From Arthrobacter citreus (GTDB lineage Bacteria > Actinomycetota > Actinomycetes > Actinomycetales > Micrococcaceae): a stretch of 64,000 nucleotides of DNA. The notes under the pieces are model-generated. The model did not search any database. It had not been told where the DNA came from and worked only from the letters and a program-made list of their open reading frames with translations. Position numbers and translations under genes: made by a program. Location of the stretch: contig NZ_CP151657.1 in NCBI RefSeq assembly GCF_038405225.1, forward strand, positions 744,001 through 808,000, given 5' to 3'. Shown piece by piece: positions 22,724 through 31,748 of this stretch. The stretch's first letter is position 1. The number at the start of each line of letters is the position of its first letter.

Positions 22724-22874
22724 GCTCGCGCTACGAATGGTTTGGCGCCGAGTCAATCAGGGTAGCGAAAGATGCCGCCAAGAAAATCGTTTCAGAGATC
22801 GGCCCAGGACGAATCATGATAAGTTCTGGCGGTGATCTGTAGTGGTTTCAACTTTTTGACCTAAAGGAAGACCT

Positions 22875-23876
22875 GTGCCCAGTAATGTGCCCGCAGTAGC
22901 GGACCTGGACGAAAAATCCTTACTTGCCCTGATTTTTCCTCGGTTGGGCAAGTCACATGCACTGCTGGGTCCCGGAGATGACGCGGCGCTCATTTCGTCG
23001 CCGGACGGACGCACCGCCATCTCGATCGATACTCTGGTCCAGGATGCCGACTTCCGGCTGACATGGCCGTCGGGGTACCGCACCAGCGGATTCGACGTCG
23101 GCTGGAAATGTGCCGCCCAGAACCTCTCCGACATCAACGCCATGGGCGGTGTCGCCACATCGCTGGTGGTGAGCCTGACCCTGCCCGGCAGCACTGCCGT
23201 GGCTTGGGTGGAAGACCTCGCTGACGGACTCGCAGCTGCCATCTGTGAGCTGGCCGGTGGCACCGACCGGTGTTCCGTCGTCGGCGGCGATCTCGGCCGC
23301 GGCCGGGAGATCGTGGTGACAGCGGCGGTCACCGGAGACCTGCAGGGGCGGGACCCCGTGCTCCGCTCTGGTGCCCGTCCCGGTGATCAGCTTGCCCACG
23401 CGGGGTCACTTGGTCTAGCTGCCGGCGGCCTCGCCGTCCTGGACAGCAACCTGAGCTACGCAGAAATGGACGAGACTCTTCTGGCCCTCGTCGCGGCCCA
23501 GTGCCGCCCGCGTCCGCCGCTGCAGCAAGGCCCCCGGGCAGCGGCAGCCGGCGCCACCGCCATGCTGGACATTTCCGACGGCCTGGTGCGGGACGCCGGG
23601 CGTATTGCGCACGCCTCGGCGGTGGGCATCGATCTCGACCCTGCAGTGCTTGCTCCCCGGGCTGGCTGCCTGGAGCGCGAAGCAGCACGGGTTGGTGCGG
23701 ATCCTTTGGCCTGGGTGCTTGGCGGCGGCGAGGACCATGGATTGCTTGCCACTTTCCCGGCAGGCACCCTGTTGCCGGAGGGCTTCCAGTGGTTGGGAAC
23801 CGTGCACGTGGGCGCGGGCGTCACCTACGGGGGAGAAGCTCCCCGGATCGAGGGCTGGGACCACTTCGCAGGCTAA
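22875..23876 (+). CDS. thiL: thiamine-monophosphate kinase
   Basis: Phosphorylates thiamine phosphate to thiamine diphosphate with ATP, the last step of cofactor synthesis; cytoplasmic. Motifs are LLGPGDDAALI (metal/ATP loop), SIDTLVQDADFRLTW, AAQNLSDINAMGG, DISDGLVRDAGRIA and LGGGEDHGLLA, all typical of the PurM-like fold. The length of 333 residues is normal. The start is GTG 22875 with AAAGGAAG upstream. Codon use is fully GC-rich, unlike its left neighbour. In many actinobacteria thiL follows ddl and the DUF3515 gene; here it is 9 kb upstream of them and convergent, with a 4-nt overlap, with a TupA-like gene. Confidence 0.95.
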   Translation: MPSNVPAVADLDEKSLLALIFPRLGKSHALLGPGDDAALISSPDGRTAISIDTLVQDADFRLTWPSGYRTSGFDVGWKCAAQNLSDINAMGGVATSLVVSLTLPGSTAVAWVEDLADGLAAAICELAGGTDRCSVVGGDLGRGREIVVTAAVTGDLQGRDPVLRSGARPGDQLAHAGSLGLAAGGLAVLDSNLSYAEMDETLLALVAAQCRPRPPLQQGPRAAAAGATAMLDISDGLVRDAGRIAHASAVGIDLDPAVLAPRAGCLEREAARVGADPLAWVLGGGEDHGLLATFPAGTLLPEGFQWLGTVHVGAGVTYGGEAPRIEGWDHFAG

Positions 23877-24733
23877 GCCGGTGCATGGGCGGGCCTTAGC
23901 GAAAGACGAGCGGTAGAAAACTCTGGATATGCCTGTCCATTCACGAGGTCAGTGTGAAGGCGTCCGGCAGCCGAAACCATGAGGCTGCCCAGTCGTTTGT
24001 CGGTGCGGGCATCGAACTGTGACGCTCCACCTGGCTTCGGCGTGAACTCGTTGAGGACGGGGCCATCAGGAGAGGCTAGGAAATCGATGCGCAGGAACGG
24101 AGCGGGAACGCTGAGGCTGATTTTCTTAGCCAGCTCGATGTAACCGTCGGGAATGCCGTTCCCAGCAAACAAGCGATCTGTGTATTTCCCTGTTCGAACC
24201 ACTTGTCCGTCTGATCCGTACCAGCAGCGTCGGACTTCAGGTGACCTCACGGTCTCCAAGACCAGGCCGACCACGCCGTAGAAGCAGTAGAACTTTATGT
24301 CTCGGGCTGGCAGCGAGGGGTCGTGATCGCTGAAGACCAACCGTTCTTCGATCCAAGCATCGTCCGCCACATCGCCCGATGAAAGATCGTGCGCGATGCT
24401 CTCGCGGAGCGCTTCGATGTCAGGCAAGGAACGGTTTCGCGGCAGGTCGGTAATCGTCTCCTGTCCAAGGATATAAACGCCTTTGGACATAATTCCGGCT
24501 AGCGGTTTCACCACTGTTCCCCGGGAGAGTTCGAGATCGGTGTGGGAAACCGAGACCAGTCGGGTAATGGGCACGTCCAGGCCAAGATCCGAGGCGAACC
24601 GGTAGGCCGTAAGTTTGTTGTCCAATATCCACGCTGTCGCACCGGGCTCGATAAAGGCACGGCGGCTTTGCATGGTCACTTCATAGTGGAAGGACGGCGT
24701 GGGTTTGCCTGTTTTCGTCGCGGGAGACGCCAT
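23873..24733 (-). CDS. second TupA-like ATP-grasp protein
   Basis: 286 residues of the TupA-like ATP-grasp type, diverged from the copy at 20062-20880. Matching elements are AWILDNKLTAYRFASDLGLDVP (entry helix), GTVVKPLAGIMSKGVYIL (ATP lysine and loop), AWIEERLVF, DIKFYCFYGVVGLVLE and the metal-binding tail FLRIDFLASPDGPVLNEFTPKPGG with NEF in place of GEV. The last 4 nt overlap the convergent thiL stop. It is more GC-rich than the other copy. It probably ligates a small amine or amino acid to a carboxylated acceptor. ATG 24733 is the first start; a site AAAGG lies rather far upstream. Confidence 0.8.
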   Translation of the reverse strand: MASPATKTGKPTPSFHYEVTMQSRRAFIEPGATAWILDNKLTAYRFASDLGLDVPITRLVSVSHTDLELSRGTVVKPLAGIMSKGVYILGQETITDLPRNRSLPDIEALRESIAHDLSSGDVADDAWIEERLVFSDHDPSLPARDIKFYCFYGVVGLVLETVRSPEVRRCWYGSDGQVVRTGKYTDRLFAGNGIPDGYIELAKKISLSVPAPFLRIDFLASPDGPVLNEFTPKPGGASQFDARTDKRLGSLMVSAAGRLHTDLVNGQAYPEFSTARLSLRPAHAPA

Positions 24734-24808
24734 CTATTCGTGGACCTTTCTTCATGGCCGTACGGATGCGCTTGGCCCAAAACAGACTATCGCACGCACC
24801 AATTTCAC

Positions 24809-25231
24809 CTAGCGCAGCATATGCCTCCGGCGGATCCGCTGCGCGAGGGCAAAAAGCTCCTCCCGCGACAAATCCGGCAACTGCTCCAGCTCCTCGAGGA
24901 GTTCATCCAGGCTTGTGTTCGCCCGGGCACGGAGAATCTCCGTGTAATAGCCGACAATCACACCGGTTCCCAGCGCCACCACCAGGACCCCGTACAGCGA
25001 AACGAAGACCGTTATCAGCCTGCCCGGCATGGTGAGGGGAACAATGTCGCCGAAGCCTATGGTGGTGAAGGAAACGAAGAGGAACCACAGGGCATCACCG
25101 AAGTTCTCCATCTCCGACTCAAAGCGCGGCAGCAGCAAGGCCGCGCCGGCATAGACCATGAGGAACCCGGTGAAGACCCGCTCCGCACCAGTGGCGCGGA
25201 TGATATTCCACAGCAAGCGCAGCCTTTTCAT
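24809..25231 (-). CDS. two-TM potassium channel protein
   Basis: A 140-residue ion-channel (KcsA/Kch-like) subunit. TM1 spans about residues 20-34, then the pore helix and selectivity filter TTIGFGD (residues 56-62, the GYGD variant GFGD), then TM2 at about 72-95, with an acidic/basic cytoplasmic helix to the C-terminus. It has no RCK or ligand-binding domain. The start at 25231 (MKRLRLLW) is preferred over the upstream ATG at 25255 because GAGGGG lies 5 nt before it. It would work as a tetramer in the cytoplasmic membrane. It is transcribed away from thiL and downstream of ndgR on the same strand, with a short gap. Confidence 0.88.
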   Translation of the reverse strand: MKRLRLLWNIIRATGAERVFTGFLMVYAGAALLLPRFESEMENFGDALWFLFVSFTTIGFGDIVPLTMPGRLITVFVSLYGVLVVALGTGVIVGYYTEILRARANTSLDELLEELEQLPDLSREELFALAQRIRRRHMLR

Positions 25232-25285
25232 GGTTACCCCTCGGCTTGGCCCCATTCCCTTGGGTCAGAGGGTCCCAGAATAGGG

Positions 25286-26017
25286 CTAGTCGGCGCTCTT
25301 CCGCAGGACCTCGGTCAACTGGGCGGCCGCACGGGTGACAACTTCTGCATGGATGCGGCCGGGCTGGCGGGTCAGCCGCTCAATCGGCCCGGAGATCGAA
25401 ACCGCGGCAATCACCCGGCCGGAGGGGCCGCGCACCGGGGCGGAAACGGAGGCTACGCCGGGCTCGCGTTCGCCCAGGCTCTGCGCCCACCCGCGCCGCC
25501 GCACGCCGGCCAGGACGGTGGGGGTGAAGCGGGCGTTGTGCAGGCCCTCAAACAGCCGGTCGTGATCCTCCCAGGCCAGCAGGCACTGAGCGGCGGAGCC
25601 GGCCTTCATGGACAGCTGGGTTCCCACGGGAATGGTGTCCCGCAGGCCGATGGGGCGTTCCGCGGAGGCAACGCACACCCGCCATTCCCCCTGCCGGCGG
25701 AACACCTGCGAGCTTTCGCCGGTGGCGTCGCGCAGGGCCAGCAGCACCGGTCCGGCCGCGGCGATCAGCCGGTCCTCGCCGGCAGCGGACGCCAGTTCCA
25801 CCAATCGTCCGCCCAGAACGAAACGGCCCTGGATATCCCGGCCCACCAGCCGGTGGTGCGCCAGCGCGACGGCGAGGCGGTGCACGGTGGGGCGGGCCAG
25901 CCCGGTTGCGGTCACCAGCTGTGCAAGGGTGGTTGGCCCGGCTTCCAGTGCGTCAAGCACCAGCGCCGCCTTGTCGATGACTCCGACGCCGCTGGCCGGG
26001 TTTCCAGTTATGTCCAT
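25286..26017 (-). CDS. ndgR: IclR-family regulator of leucine biosynthesis
   Basis: IclR-type repressor/activator of the NdgR/LtbR/AreB group, which in Streptomyces and Corynebacterium controls the adjacent leuCD operon. The N-terminal winged helix is clear (GVIDKAALVLDALE, TLAQLVTATGLARPTVHRLAVALAH) and the C-terminal effector domain has MKAGSAAQCLLAWE and GVASVSAPVRGPSGRVIAAVS. I start at ATG 26017, which gives the canonical N-terminus; an in-frame ATG at 26038 would lie inside the candidate operator. It is divergent from leuC across about 140 nt that contain a TCTCA-n5-TGAGA palindrome. The family usually responds to leucine or related ligands. Confidence 0.93.
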   Translation of the reverse strand: MDITGNPASGVGVIDKAALVLDALEAGPTTLAQLVTATGLARPTVHRLAVALAHHRLVGRDIQGRFVLGGRLVELASAAGEDRLIAAAGPVLLALRDATGESSQVFRRQGEWRVCVASAERPIGLRDTIPVGTQLSMKAGSAAQCLLAWEDHDRLFEGLHNARFTPTVLAGVRRRGWAQSLGEREPGVASVSAPVRGPSGRVIAAVSISGPIERLTRQPGRIHAEVVTRAAAQLTEVLRKSAD

Positions 26018-26032
26018 GTGCTGATACTGCCG

Positions 26033-26047
26033 TCTCATTATTTGAGA
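26033..26047. promoter_or_regulatory. candidate NdgR operator
   Basis: Inverted repeat TCTCA-TTATT-TGAGA in the ndgR-leuC divergent intergenic region. Its position fits autoregulation and control of leuCD. The match to a known consensus is from memory and not verified. Confidence 0.6.
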
Positions 26048-26158
26048 TGCAAATTGAAAAACTGGCGCCGCCGCCGCCGGGGCTGGTTCTCTTAAACCAT
26101 CGACTTTGCGCGGCCGCGTTTTTCGGCCGTGAAAGACACTTCACAAGGAGCATCGGGC

Positions 26159-27652
26159 ATGGGTGAGCACGCAGCAAGCAGGACGCTTGCGGAGAAAGTG
26201 TGGGACGAGCACGTAGTGGTCAAGGGTGAAGACGGCGCACCGGACCTTCTCTACATCGACCTGCACCTTGTTCATGAGGTGACGTCTCCCCAGGCCTTCG
26301 AAGGGCTTCGCCTGGCGGGCCGGAAGCTGCGCCGTCCGGACCTGACCATCGCCACCGAAGACCACAACACCCCAACACTCGAGATCCACAAGCCCATTGC
26401 CGATCCGGTCAGCCGCACTCAGATTGAAACCCTGCGCGCCAACTGCGCGGAGTTCGGTGTCCGCCTGCATCCGCTCGGCGACGCCGAGCAGGGCATCGTG
26501 CACGTGGTCGGCCCGCAGCTGGGGCTGACCCAGCCGGGCCTGACGGTGGTCTGCGGCGACTCGCACACCTCCACCCACGGTGCGTTCGGCGCCCTGGCCA
26601 TGGGCATCGGCACCTCCGAGGTGGAGCACGTCATGGCCACGCAGACGCTGTCGCTGAAGCCGTTCCGGACCATGGCCATCACCGTGGAGGGAACCCTGCG
26701 CCCCGGCGTGACGTCAAAGGACATCATCCTGGCCGTGATTGCCAAGATCGGCACCGGCGGCGGGCAGGGCTACGTCCTGGAGTACCGCGGTTCCGCCATC
26801 CGCTCCCTGTCCATGGAAGCGCGGATGACCATCTGCAACATGTCCATCGAGGCAGGTGCCCGTGCCGGGATGGTGGCTCCGGATGAGACCACGTTCGCCT
26901 ACCTCAAGGACAAGCCCCACGCGCCGCAGGGCGCTGACTGGGACGCCGCCGTCGAGCACTGGAAGTCACTGGTAACGGACGACGACGCCGTGTTCGACGC
27001 CGAGGTGTTCCTCGATGCCAATGAGCTGGAGCCCTTTGTCACCTGGGGAACCAACCCGGGCCAGGGTGTTTCGCTGTCCGACTCCGTGCCGTTCCCGGAA
27101 TCCTTCGAAGATGAAAACGCCCAGGCCGCCGCGGAGCGTGCGCTGACCTACATGGATCTGGCCGCGGGTACGCCCATGAAGGACATCCGTGTGGACACCG
27201 TGTTCCTGGGCTCGTGCACCAATAGCCGGATCGAGGACCTGCGCATCGCCGCGGACATCATCCGCGGCCGGGAGAAGGATCCGGACATCCGGATGATGGT
27301 CGTGCCGGGATCGGCCCGTGTCCGGCTGGAGGCCGAAGCCGAAGGGTTGGATCAGGTGTTCAAGGACTTCGGTGCGGAGTGGCGCTTCGCCGGCTGCTCC
27401 ATGTGCCTGGGCATGAACCCGGACCAGCTGTCACCGGGGGAGCGCTGCGCGTCCACCTCCAACCGGAACTTCGAGGGGCGCCAGGGCAAGGGCGGGCGCA
27501 CGCACCTTGTATCGCCCGTGATTGCCGCGGCCACCGCGGTCCGCGGAACCCTGAGTTCGCCCTCGGACCTTGAGCCGCTGGACAGCGTATCCGGTGTGCC
27601 CGCAGCATCCGCCGTGGAATCCGCCGCCGCATCAGCCAAGCCCGCCGTTTAG
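26159..27652 (+). CDS. leuC: 3-isopropylmalate dehydratase large subunit
   Basis: Large subunit of the [4Fe-4S] isomerase converting 2-isopropylmalate to 3-isopropylmalate in leucine synthesis. Iron-sulfur ligands are visible in GSCTNSR and in [27 protein letters not shown] and [14 protein letters not shown] are substrate-binding signatures. It is 497 residues from ATG 26159, preceded by AAGGAG with 8-nt spacing; a GTG at 26129 in frame gives an unsupported extension. It carries an alanine/serine-rich tail of about 25 residues after the core, common in actinobacterial LeuC. It is followed after 9 nt by leuD and is divergent from ndgR. Confidence 0.96.
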   Translation: MGEHAASRTLAEKVWDEHVVVKGEDGAPDLLYIDLHLVHEVTSPQAFEGLRLAGRKLRRPDLTIATEDHNTPTLEIHKPIADPVSRTQIETLRANCAEFGVRLHPLGDAEQGIVHVVGPQLGLTQPGLTVVCGDSHTSTHGAFGALAMGIGTSEVEHVMATQTLSLKPFRTMAITVEGTLRPGVTSKDIILAVIAKIGTGGGQGYVLEYRGSAIRSLSMEARMTICNMSIEAGARAGMVAPDETTFAYLKDKPHAPQGADWDAAVEHWKSLVTDDDAVFDAEVFLDANELEPFVTWGTNPGQGVSLSDSVPFPESFEDENAQAAAERALTYMDLAAGTPMKDIRVDTVFLGSCTNSRIEDLRIAADIIRGREKDPDIRMMVVPGSARVRLEAEAEGLDQVFKDFGAEWRFAGCSMCLGMNPDQLSPGERCASTSNRNFEGRQGKGGRTHLVSPVIAAATAVRGTLSSPSDLEPLDSVSGVPAASAVESAAASAKPAV

Positions 27653-27661
27653 GAGCCCGCC

Positions 27662-28261
27662 ATGGAAAAGATCACCACGCACACCGGCATCGGCGTTCCG
27701 CTGCGCCAGAGCAATGTGGACACCGACCAGATCATCCCCGCCGTGTACCTCAAGCGGATCACCCGCACCGGATTCGAGGATGCCCTCTTTGCCGGCTGGC
27801 GCAAGGACGAGAACTTCATCCTGAATCAGGAACCCTATAACGCCGGATCCGTGCTGGTGGCCGGCCCGGACTTCGGCACGGGCTCCTCCCGGGAGCACGC
27901 AGTGTGGGCGCTGAAGGACTACGGCTTCCGTGCCGTTCTCTCCTCCCGTTTTGCCGACATTTTCCGGGGCAATTCCGGCAAGCAAGGGCTTGTCGCCGCG
28001 CAGGTCGCCCAGGATGACATTGAGCTGATCTGGAAAGTGCTCGAAAACGCTCCGGGCACCGAGGTCACCGTGGACCTGGAATCACGCACGGTCATTTGTG
28101 GAACTGTCACGGCGCCTTTCACCATTGACGAATACACGCGGTGGCGGCTGCTCGAGGGATTGGATGATATTTCGCTCACGCTGCGGCACGAGTCGGAAAT
28201 CACTCAGTTTGAATCCCTGCGTCCCTCCTTCAAGCCAACTACGCTTCCAGCGCGCACCTAG
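27662..28261 (+). CDS. leuD: 3-isopropylmalate dehydratase small subunit
   Basis: Small (swivelling-domain) subunit of isopropylmalate isomerase; it works only with LeuC. The motifs [31 protein letters not shown] and [14 protein letters not shown] are diagnostic. The length of 199 residues is normal. It starts 9 nt after the leuC stop with TAGGAG overlapping the gap, so it is translationally linked to leuC. A strong GC-rich inverted repeat 70 nt downstream probably ends the leuCD message. Confidence 0.96.
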   Translation: MEKITTHTGIGVPLRQSNVDTDQIIPAVYLKRITRTGFEDALFAGWRKDENFILNQEPYNAGSVLVAGPDFGTGSSREHAVWALKDYGFRAVLSSRFADIFRGNSGKQGLVAAQVAQDDIELIWKVLENAPGTEVTVDLESRTVICGTVTAPFTIDEYTRWRLLEGLDDISLTLRHESEITQFESLRPSFKPTTLPART

Positions 28262-28329
28262 ACAGAAATCCCGCACTCGGCTGTTGATTCCGGCCGGTTT
28301 CGCGTCCCTGAGCCGCACTCAGTATCATT

Positions 28330-28354
28330 GATGGGCCCCCTCTGGGGGCCCATC
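28330..28354 (+). terminator. leuCD terminator
   Basis: Perfect 11-bp arms GATGGGCCCCC / GGGGGCCCATC with loop TCT, followed by GGCGTTTT. The T run is short, but the hairpin is very stable and properly placed between leuD and murA. Confidence 0.7.
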
Positions 28355-28549
28355 GGCGTTTTGGCGCCCCTGACGCGGTGGAGCAACCGGCGCGGACGGG
28401 GCAGGATGCAGGCGCCGAACGTGTTCCGGACACGCCGCCGGGGCCCCGTGGAGGGGCACCAATATTTCAGTATGCGGACGCTTGCTCCTATGCTTGAGTG
28501 CAGTCTCTCTTTGCTGTTGGGGCATTATAGAAAAAGAAATTAGGTGTTC

Positions 28550-29887
28550 ATGGGTAGCGTTCTAACCATCCGTGGTGGAGTTCCTCTGACAGGAAAAGTC
28601 CCCGTCCGCGGAGCGAAGAACCTCGTTCCCAAAGCCATGGTCGCGGCACTGCTGGGCAATAGCCCGTCACTGCTCCGCAATGTCCCTGAAATCAAGGACG
28701 TTGAGGTTGTCACATCGCTGTTGAAGCTGCACGGCGTTGAAGTCACCAAGGATCCGGTAACCGGTGACCTGACCATGGATCCCCAGAACGCCAAGACCGC
28801 GGCGTCCAAGGATATTGACGCCCATGCGGGGGATTCCCGGATCCCCATCCTGCTGTGCGGCCCGCTGATGCACAGCCTTGGCGAAGCGTTCATTCCGGAC
28901 CTCGGCGGCTGCAAAATCGGCGACCGGCCGATCGACTTCCACCTGCAGATGCTGCGCAACTTCGGCGCTGTCGTGGAAAAGCGTCCCGGCGGCATCTCCA
29001 TCTCCGCCCCTAAGGGCCTCACCGGCGCCAAGCTGGAACTGCCGTACCCGAGCGTTGGCGCCACAGAGCAGGTGCTGCTGACCGCGGTCAAGGCCGTGGG
29101 CATCACGGAGCTGCGCGGCGCTGCCGTGGAGCCGGAGATCCTCGATCTCATTGCCGTACTCCAGAAAATGGGCGCCATCATCACGGTCCAGACGGACCGG
29201 GTCATCCGCATTGAGGGTGTCTCCGAGCTGACCGGATACAACCACCGTGCCCTGCCCGACCGCAACGAGGCCGCATCCTGGGCCTCCGCTGCGCTGGTCA
29301 CCAAGGGCGACATTTATGTTGAAGGCGCCTCCCAGCAGGACCTCACGGCCTTCCTGAACACGTACCGGAAGATCGGCGGAGCGTTCGACGTCGACGACGG
29401 CGGCATCCGTTTCTACCACCCTGGCGGCGCGCTGAACCCGCTGGTGCTGGAAACCGATGTTCACCCCGGATTCATGACCGACTGGCAGCAGCCCCTGGTG
29501 GTTGCCCTCACCCAGGCCCAGGGCGTGTCCATTGTGCACGAAACCGTGTACGAGAACCGGTTTGGTTTCACCGATGCGCTCATCCGCATGGGTGCGAACA
29601 TCCAGGTGCACCGCGAATGCCTCGGCAGCGTGCCGTGCCGGTTCGGCCAGCGGAACTTCCTGCATTCGGCGGTCATCTCCGGACCGGCGCATCTGAAGGG
29701 TGCCGAGATTGACATCCCGGACCTGCGCGGCGGCTTCAGCCACCTGATTGCGGCCCTGGCCGCCGAAGGAACCTCACGGGTGACGGGAATTGAACTGATC
29801 AACCGCGGTTATGAGCATTTCCTCGAAAAGCTCGAGGGCCTCGGCGCCGATTTTGACGTCACCGCCGTTCCTGCCGGAACGAGGTAA
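28550..29887 (+). CDS. murA: UDP-GlcNAc 1-carboxyvinyltransferase
   Basis: Transfers enolpyruvate from PEP to UDP-GlcNAc, the first committed step of peptidoglycan synthesis; cytoplasmic. The active-site Lys-Asn pair is in PVRGAKNLVPKAM. The catalytic cysteine is kept in DLGGCKIGDRPIDFHLQ, unlike the Asp variant of mycobacteria that gives fosfomycin resistance. 445 residues. I use ATG 28550 (MGSVLTIRGG), the usual family N-terminus; the GTG at 28544 is an alternative, and neither has a convincing ribosome site. It heads a murA-plsC-gpsA-ddl operon in which the last two junctions overlap by 4 nt. Confidence 0.94.
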   Translation: MGSVLTIRGGVPLTGKVPVRGAKNLVPKAMVAALLGNSPSLLRNVPEIKDVEVVTSLLKLHGVEVTKDPVTGDLTMDPQNAKTAASKDIDAHAGDSRIPILLCGPLMHSLGEAFIPDLGGCKIGDRPIDFHLQMLRNFGAVVEKRPGGISISAPKGLTGAKLELPYPSVGATEQVLLTAVKAVGITELRGAAVEPEILDLIAVLQKMGAIITVQTDRVIRIEGVSELTGYNHRALPDRNEAASWASAALVTKGDIYVEGASQQDLTAFLNTYRKIGGAFDVDDGGIRFYHPGGALNPLVLETDVHPGFMTDWQQPLVVALTQAQGVSIVHETVYENRFGFTDALIRMGANIQVHRECLGSVPCRFGQRNFLHSAVISGPAHLKGAEIDIPDLRGGFSHLIAALAAEGTSRVTGIELINRGYEHFLEKLEGLGADFDVTAVPAGTR

Positions 29888-29895
29888 CGGCCGCG

Positions 29896-30708
29896 ATGCC
29901 TGAGTCGATCAAGTCACGGGTGGCGTTCGCCATGCTGGCGAACACACTGCGGCCGGTAATGAACATCCTGCTGCGCAAGCAGTGGGACGGGCTGGAGAAC
30001 CTTCCCCGGGACACCGGATTCATTGCCTGCCCAAACCATGTGACGGAGATCGACCCGGTGGTGGTGGGGCATTTCTTCTACAACCAGAAGATCATGCCCC
30101 GCTACCTCGCCAAGGCATCCCTCTTTAAGGTGCCGGTGCTGGGCCCGGCCCTCCGCGCCACCAACCAGGTGCCGGTGGAACGGATCACGGCCGGAGCCTC
30201 CGCGTCGCTGAAAGGCGCTCGGACCGTGATCGACGCCGGTGGGGCCCTGATTGTTTATCCGGAGGGCACGCTCACCCGCGACCCTGACCTGTGGCCCATG
30301 CGGGGACGCACCGGAGCGGCCCGGCTTGCCCTGCAGACCGGAGCCCCCGTGGTGCCGATTGCACACTGGGGCGCCGAAGCTGTCCTGCCGCGCTACAGCA
30401 AGCGCCTTCACCTTGTTCCGCGGAAAACAGTTCAGCTGCGCGTGGGCAAGCCGGTGGACCTGTCGGACCTTCGAGGCCAGCCCATGACGAAGTCGGTGCT
30501 GGACACGGCCACCGAACGCATTATGGACAGCCTGACCGTCCTGGTTGCCGAGCTGCGGAACGAAAAGCCGCCGACGGTGCGCTGGGACCCGGCGGTCAAG
30601 GGACAAACGGCCATCGGCCGGAACTTTGACACGGGGCTGGAAAAGAACCCAGGCAGAGAATTGAAACAGAGCCGAGAATTGAAGCAGGACGGGACCGACA
30701 AAAAATGA
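29896..30708 (+). CDS. plsC: 1-acylglycerol-3-phosphate acyltransferase family
   Basis: Membrane-associated lysophospholipid acyltransferase making phosphatidic acid from acyl-ACP or acyl-CoA. The catalytic HX4D motif is in PNHVTEIDPVV, the glycerophosphate-binding EGTLTRD follows at about residue 118, and the substrate-channel motif IVYPEG is present. 270 residues, with a charged 25-residue tail rich in lysine and glutamate. It lies 8 nt after murA and overlaps gpsA by 4 nt (ATGA), coupling phospholipid synthesis to its precursor supply: GpsA makes the glycerol-3-phosphate from which the substrate derives. Confidence 0.9.
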   Translation: MPESIKSRVAFAMLANTLRPVMNILLRKQWDGLENLPRDTGFIACPNHVTEIDPVVVGHFFYNQKIMPRYLAKASLFKVPVLGPALRATNQVPVERITAGASASLKGARTVIDAGGALIVYPEGTLTRDPDLWPMRGRTGAARLALQTGAPVVPIAHWGAEAVLPRYSKRLHLVPRKTVQLRVGKPVDLSDLRGQPMTKSVLDTATERIMDSLTVLVAELRNEKPPTVRWDPAVKGQTAIGRNFDTGLEKNPGRELKQSRELKQDGTDKK

Positions 30709-31748
30709 CCTCGCAAAAAACGCACCCGCAAGTAGTTGCAGTCCTGGGGGCAGGCAGCTGGGGAACCGTCTTCGCGAAGATCGTGGCCGACGCCGGCGCC
30801 TCACGAGGCACCGACGTCCGCGTGTGGTCCCGGCGTCCCGAGGTCGCCGCGGAAATCAACGAAAGCCACCGCAACAGCCAGTACCTGAAGGACACCGTCC
30901 TGCCGGAAAACCTCACCGCGTCAGCGGATGCCGCACAGGTGCTGGCCGGTGCGGACCTGGTGGTGCTGGCCGTCCCGGCGCAGACCCTGCGGGCGCAGCT
31001 GCGCAGCGTGCGGGACCTGATTCCGGAAGGCGCGGTCGTCGTATCCCTGATGAAGGGTCTGGAAGTGGGCACCGACTCGCGGATGAGCCAGGTTATCGAA
31101 GAGGAACTGCACTGGCCCGAAGACCGTGTAGCCGTCATTTCGGGACCGAATCTGGCGATGGAAATTGCCGCCCGGCAGCCGACGGCGTCGGTCGTGGCAT
31201 GCTCGGATCTGGAGACCGCAGCCTGGATAGCCCGGGCTTGCACGGCGCCCTATTTCCGTCCCTATACCAACACTGACGTAGTGGGTACGGAAATTGGCGG
31301 AATCGTCAAAAACGTCATTGCCCTCGCCGTGGGAATCTGCGAAGGCAAAGGCATGGGGGACAACACCAAGGCCTCCGTCATGACCCGCGGTCTGGCGGAG
31401 ACCACGCGGCTGGCGCTGGCGCTCGGCGGCAGCGCCGAAACCATGTCCGGCCTGGCCGGGATGGGTGACCTCATTGCCACCTGTTCCTCCCCGTTGTCCC
31501 GCAACCACACCGCCGGACGACTGCTGGCCCAGGGCTTGACGCTGGAGGAAGTCAACGCTTCCATGAAGCAGACGGCCGAAGGCATCAAGTCAGCCCAGGC
31601 CGTGCTGGACCGCGCCACCCAACTGGGCGTTTATATGCCCATTACCGAAAATGTTGTTGCCGTTCTGCAGGGGGTCATTTCTGTGGACGAGCTGGGACCG
31701 CGGCTGCTGTCCCGTGAACTGAAATCCGAAGGTGTGCACACTCCGTGA
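30705..31748 (+). CDS. gpsA: glycerol-3-phosphate dehydrogenase [NAD(P)+]
   Basis: Reduces dihydroxyacetone phosphate to sn-glycerol-3-phosphate for phospholipids. The N-terminal Rossmann motif is VLGAGSWGTVFAKI; the catalytic lysine region is GIVKNVIALAVGICEGKGMGDNTKAS, and GMGDLIATCSSPLSRNH is the C-terminal helical signature. 347 residues, normal length. Its ATG overlaps the plsC stop by 4 nt, and its own stop overlaps the ddl GTG by 4 nt, so all three are translationally coupled. Confidence 0.95.
   Translation: MTSQKTHPQVVAVLGAGSWGTVFAKIVADAGASRGTDVRVWSRRPEVAAEINESHRNSQYLKDTVLPENLTASADAAQVLAGADLVVLAVPAQTLRAQLRSVRDLIPEGAVVVSLMKGLEVGTDSRMSQVIEEELHWPEDRVAVISGPNLAMEIAARQPTASVVACSDLETAAWIARACTAPYFRPYTNTDVVGTEIGGIVKNVIALAVGICEGKGMGDNTKASVMTRGLAETTRLALALGGSAETMSGLAGMGDLIATCSSPLSRNHTAGRLLAQGLTLEEVNASMKQTAEGIKSAQAVLDRATQLGVYMPITENVVAVLQGVISVDELGPRLLSRELKSEGVHTP

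Noticed and set aside
16800-22870. Attachment-site duplication of the tRNA-Glu 3' end.
   Set aside because: No second copy of the T-arm sequence was found in the window and no integrase is present.
24542-26095. A 517-codon plus-strand frame crossing the TupA-like, channel and ndgR genes.
   Set aside because: It runs antisense to three recognisable genes and its translation is low-complexity Gly/Gln/His/Arg.
28440-28549. A promoter for murA.
   Set aside because: TTATAG near 28526 has no -35 at an acceptable distance, so I did not annotate it.
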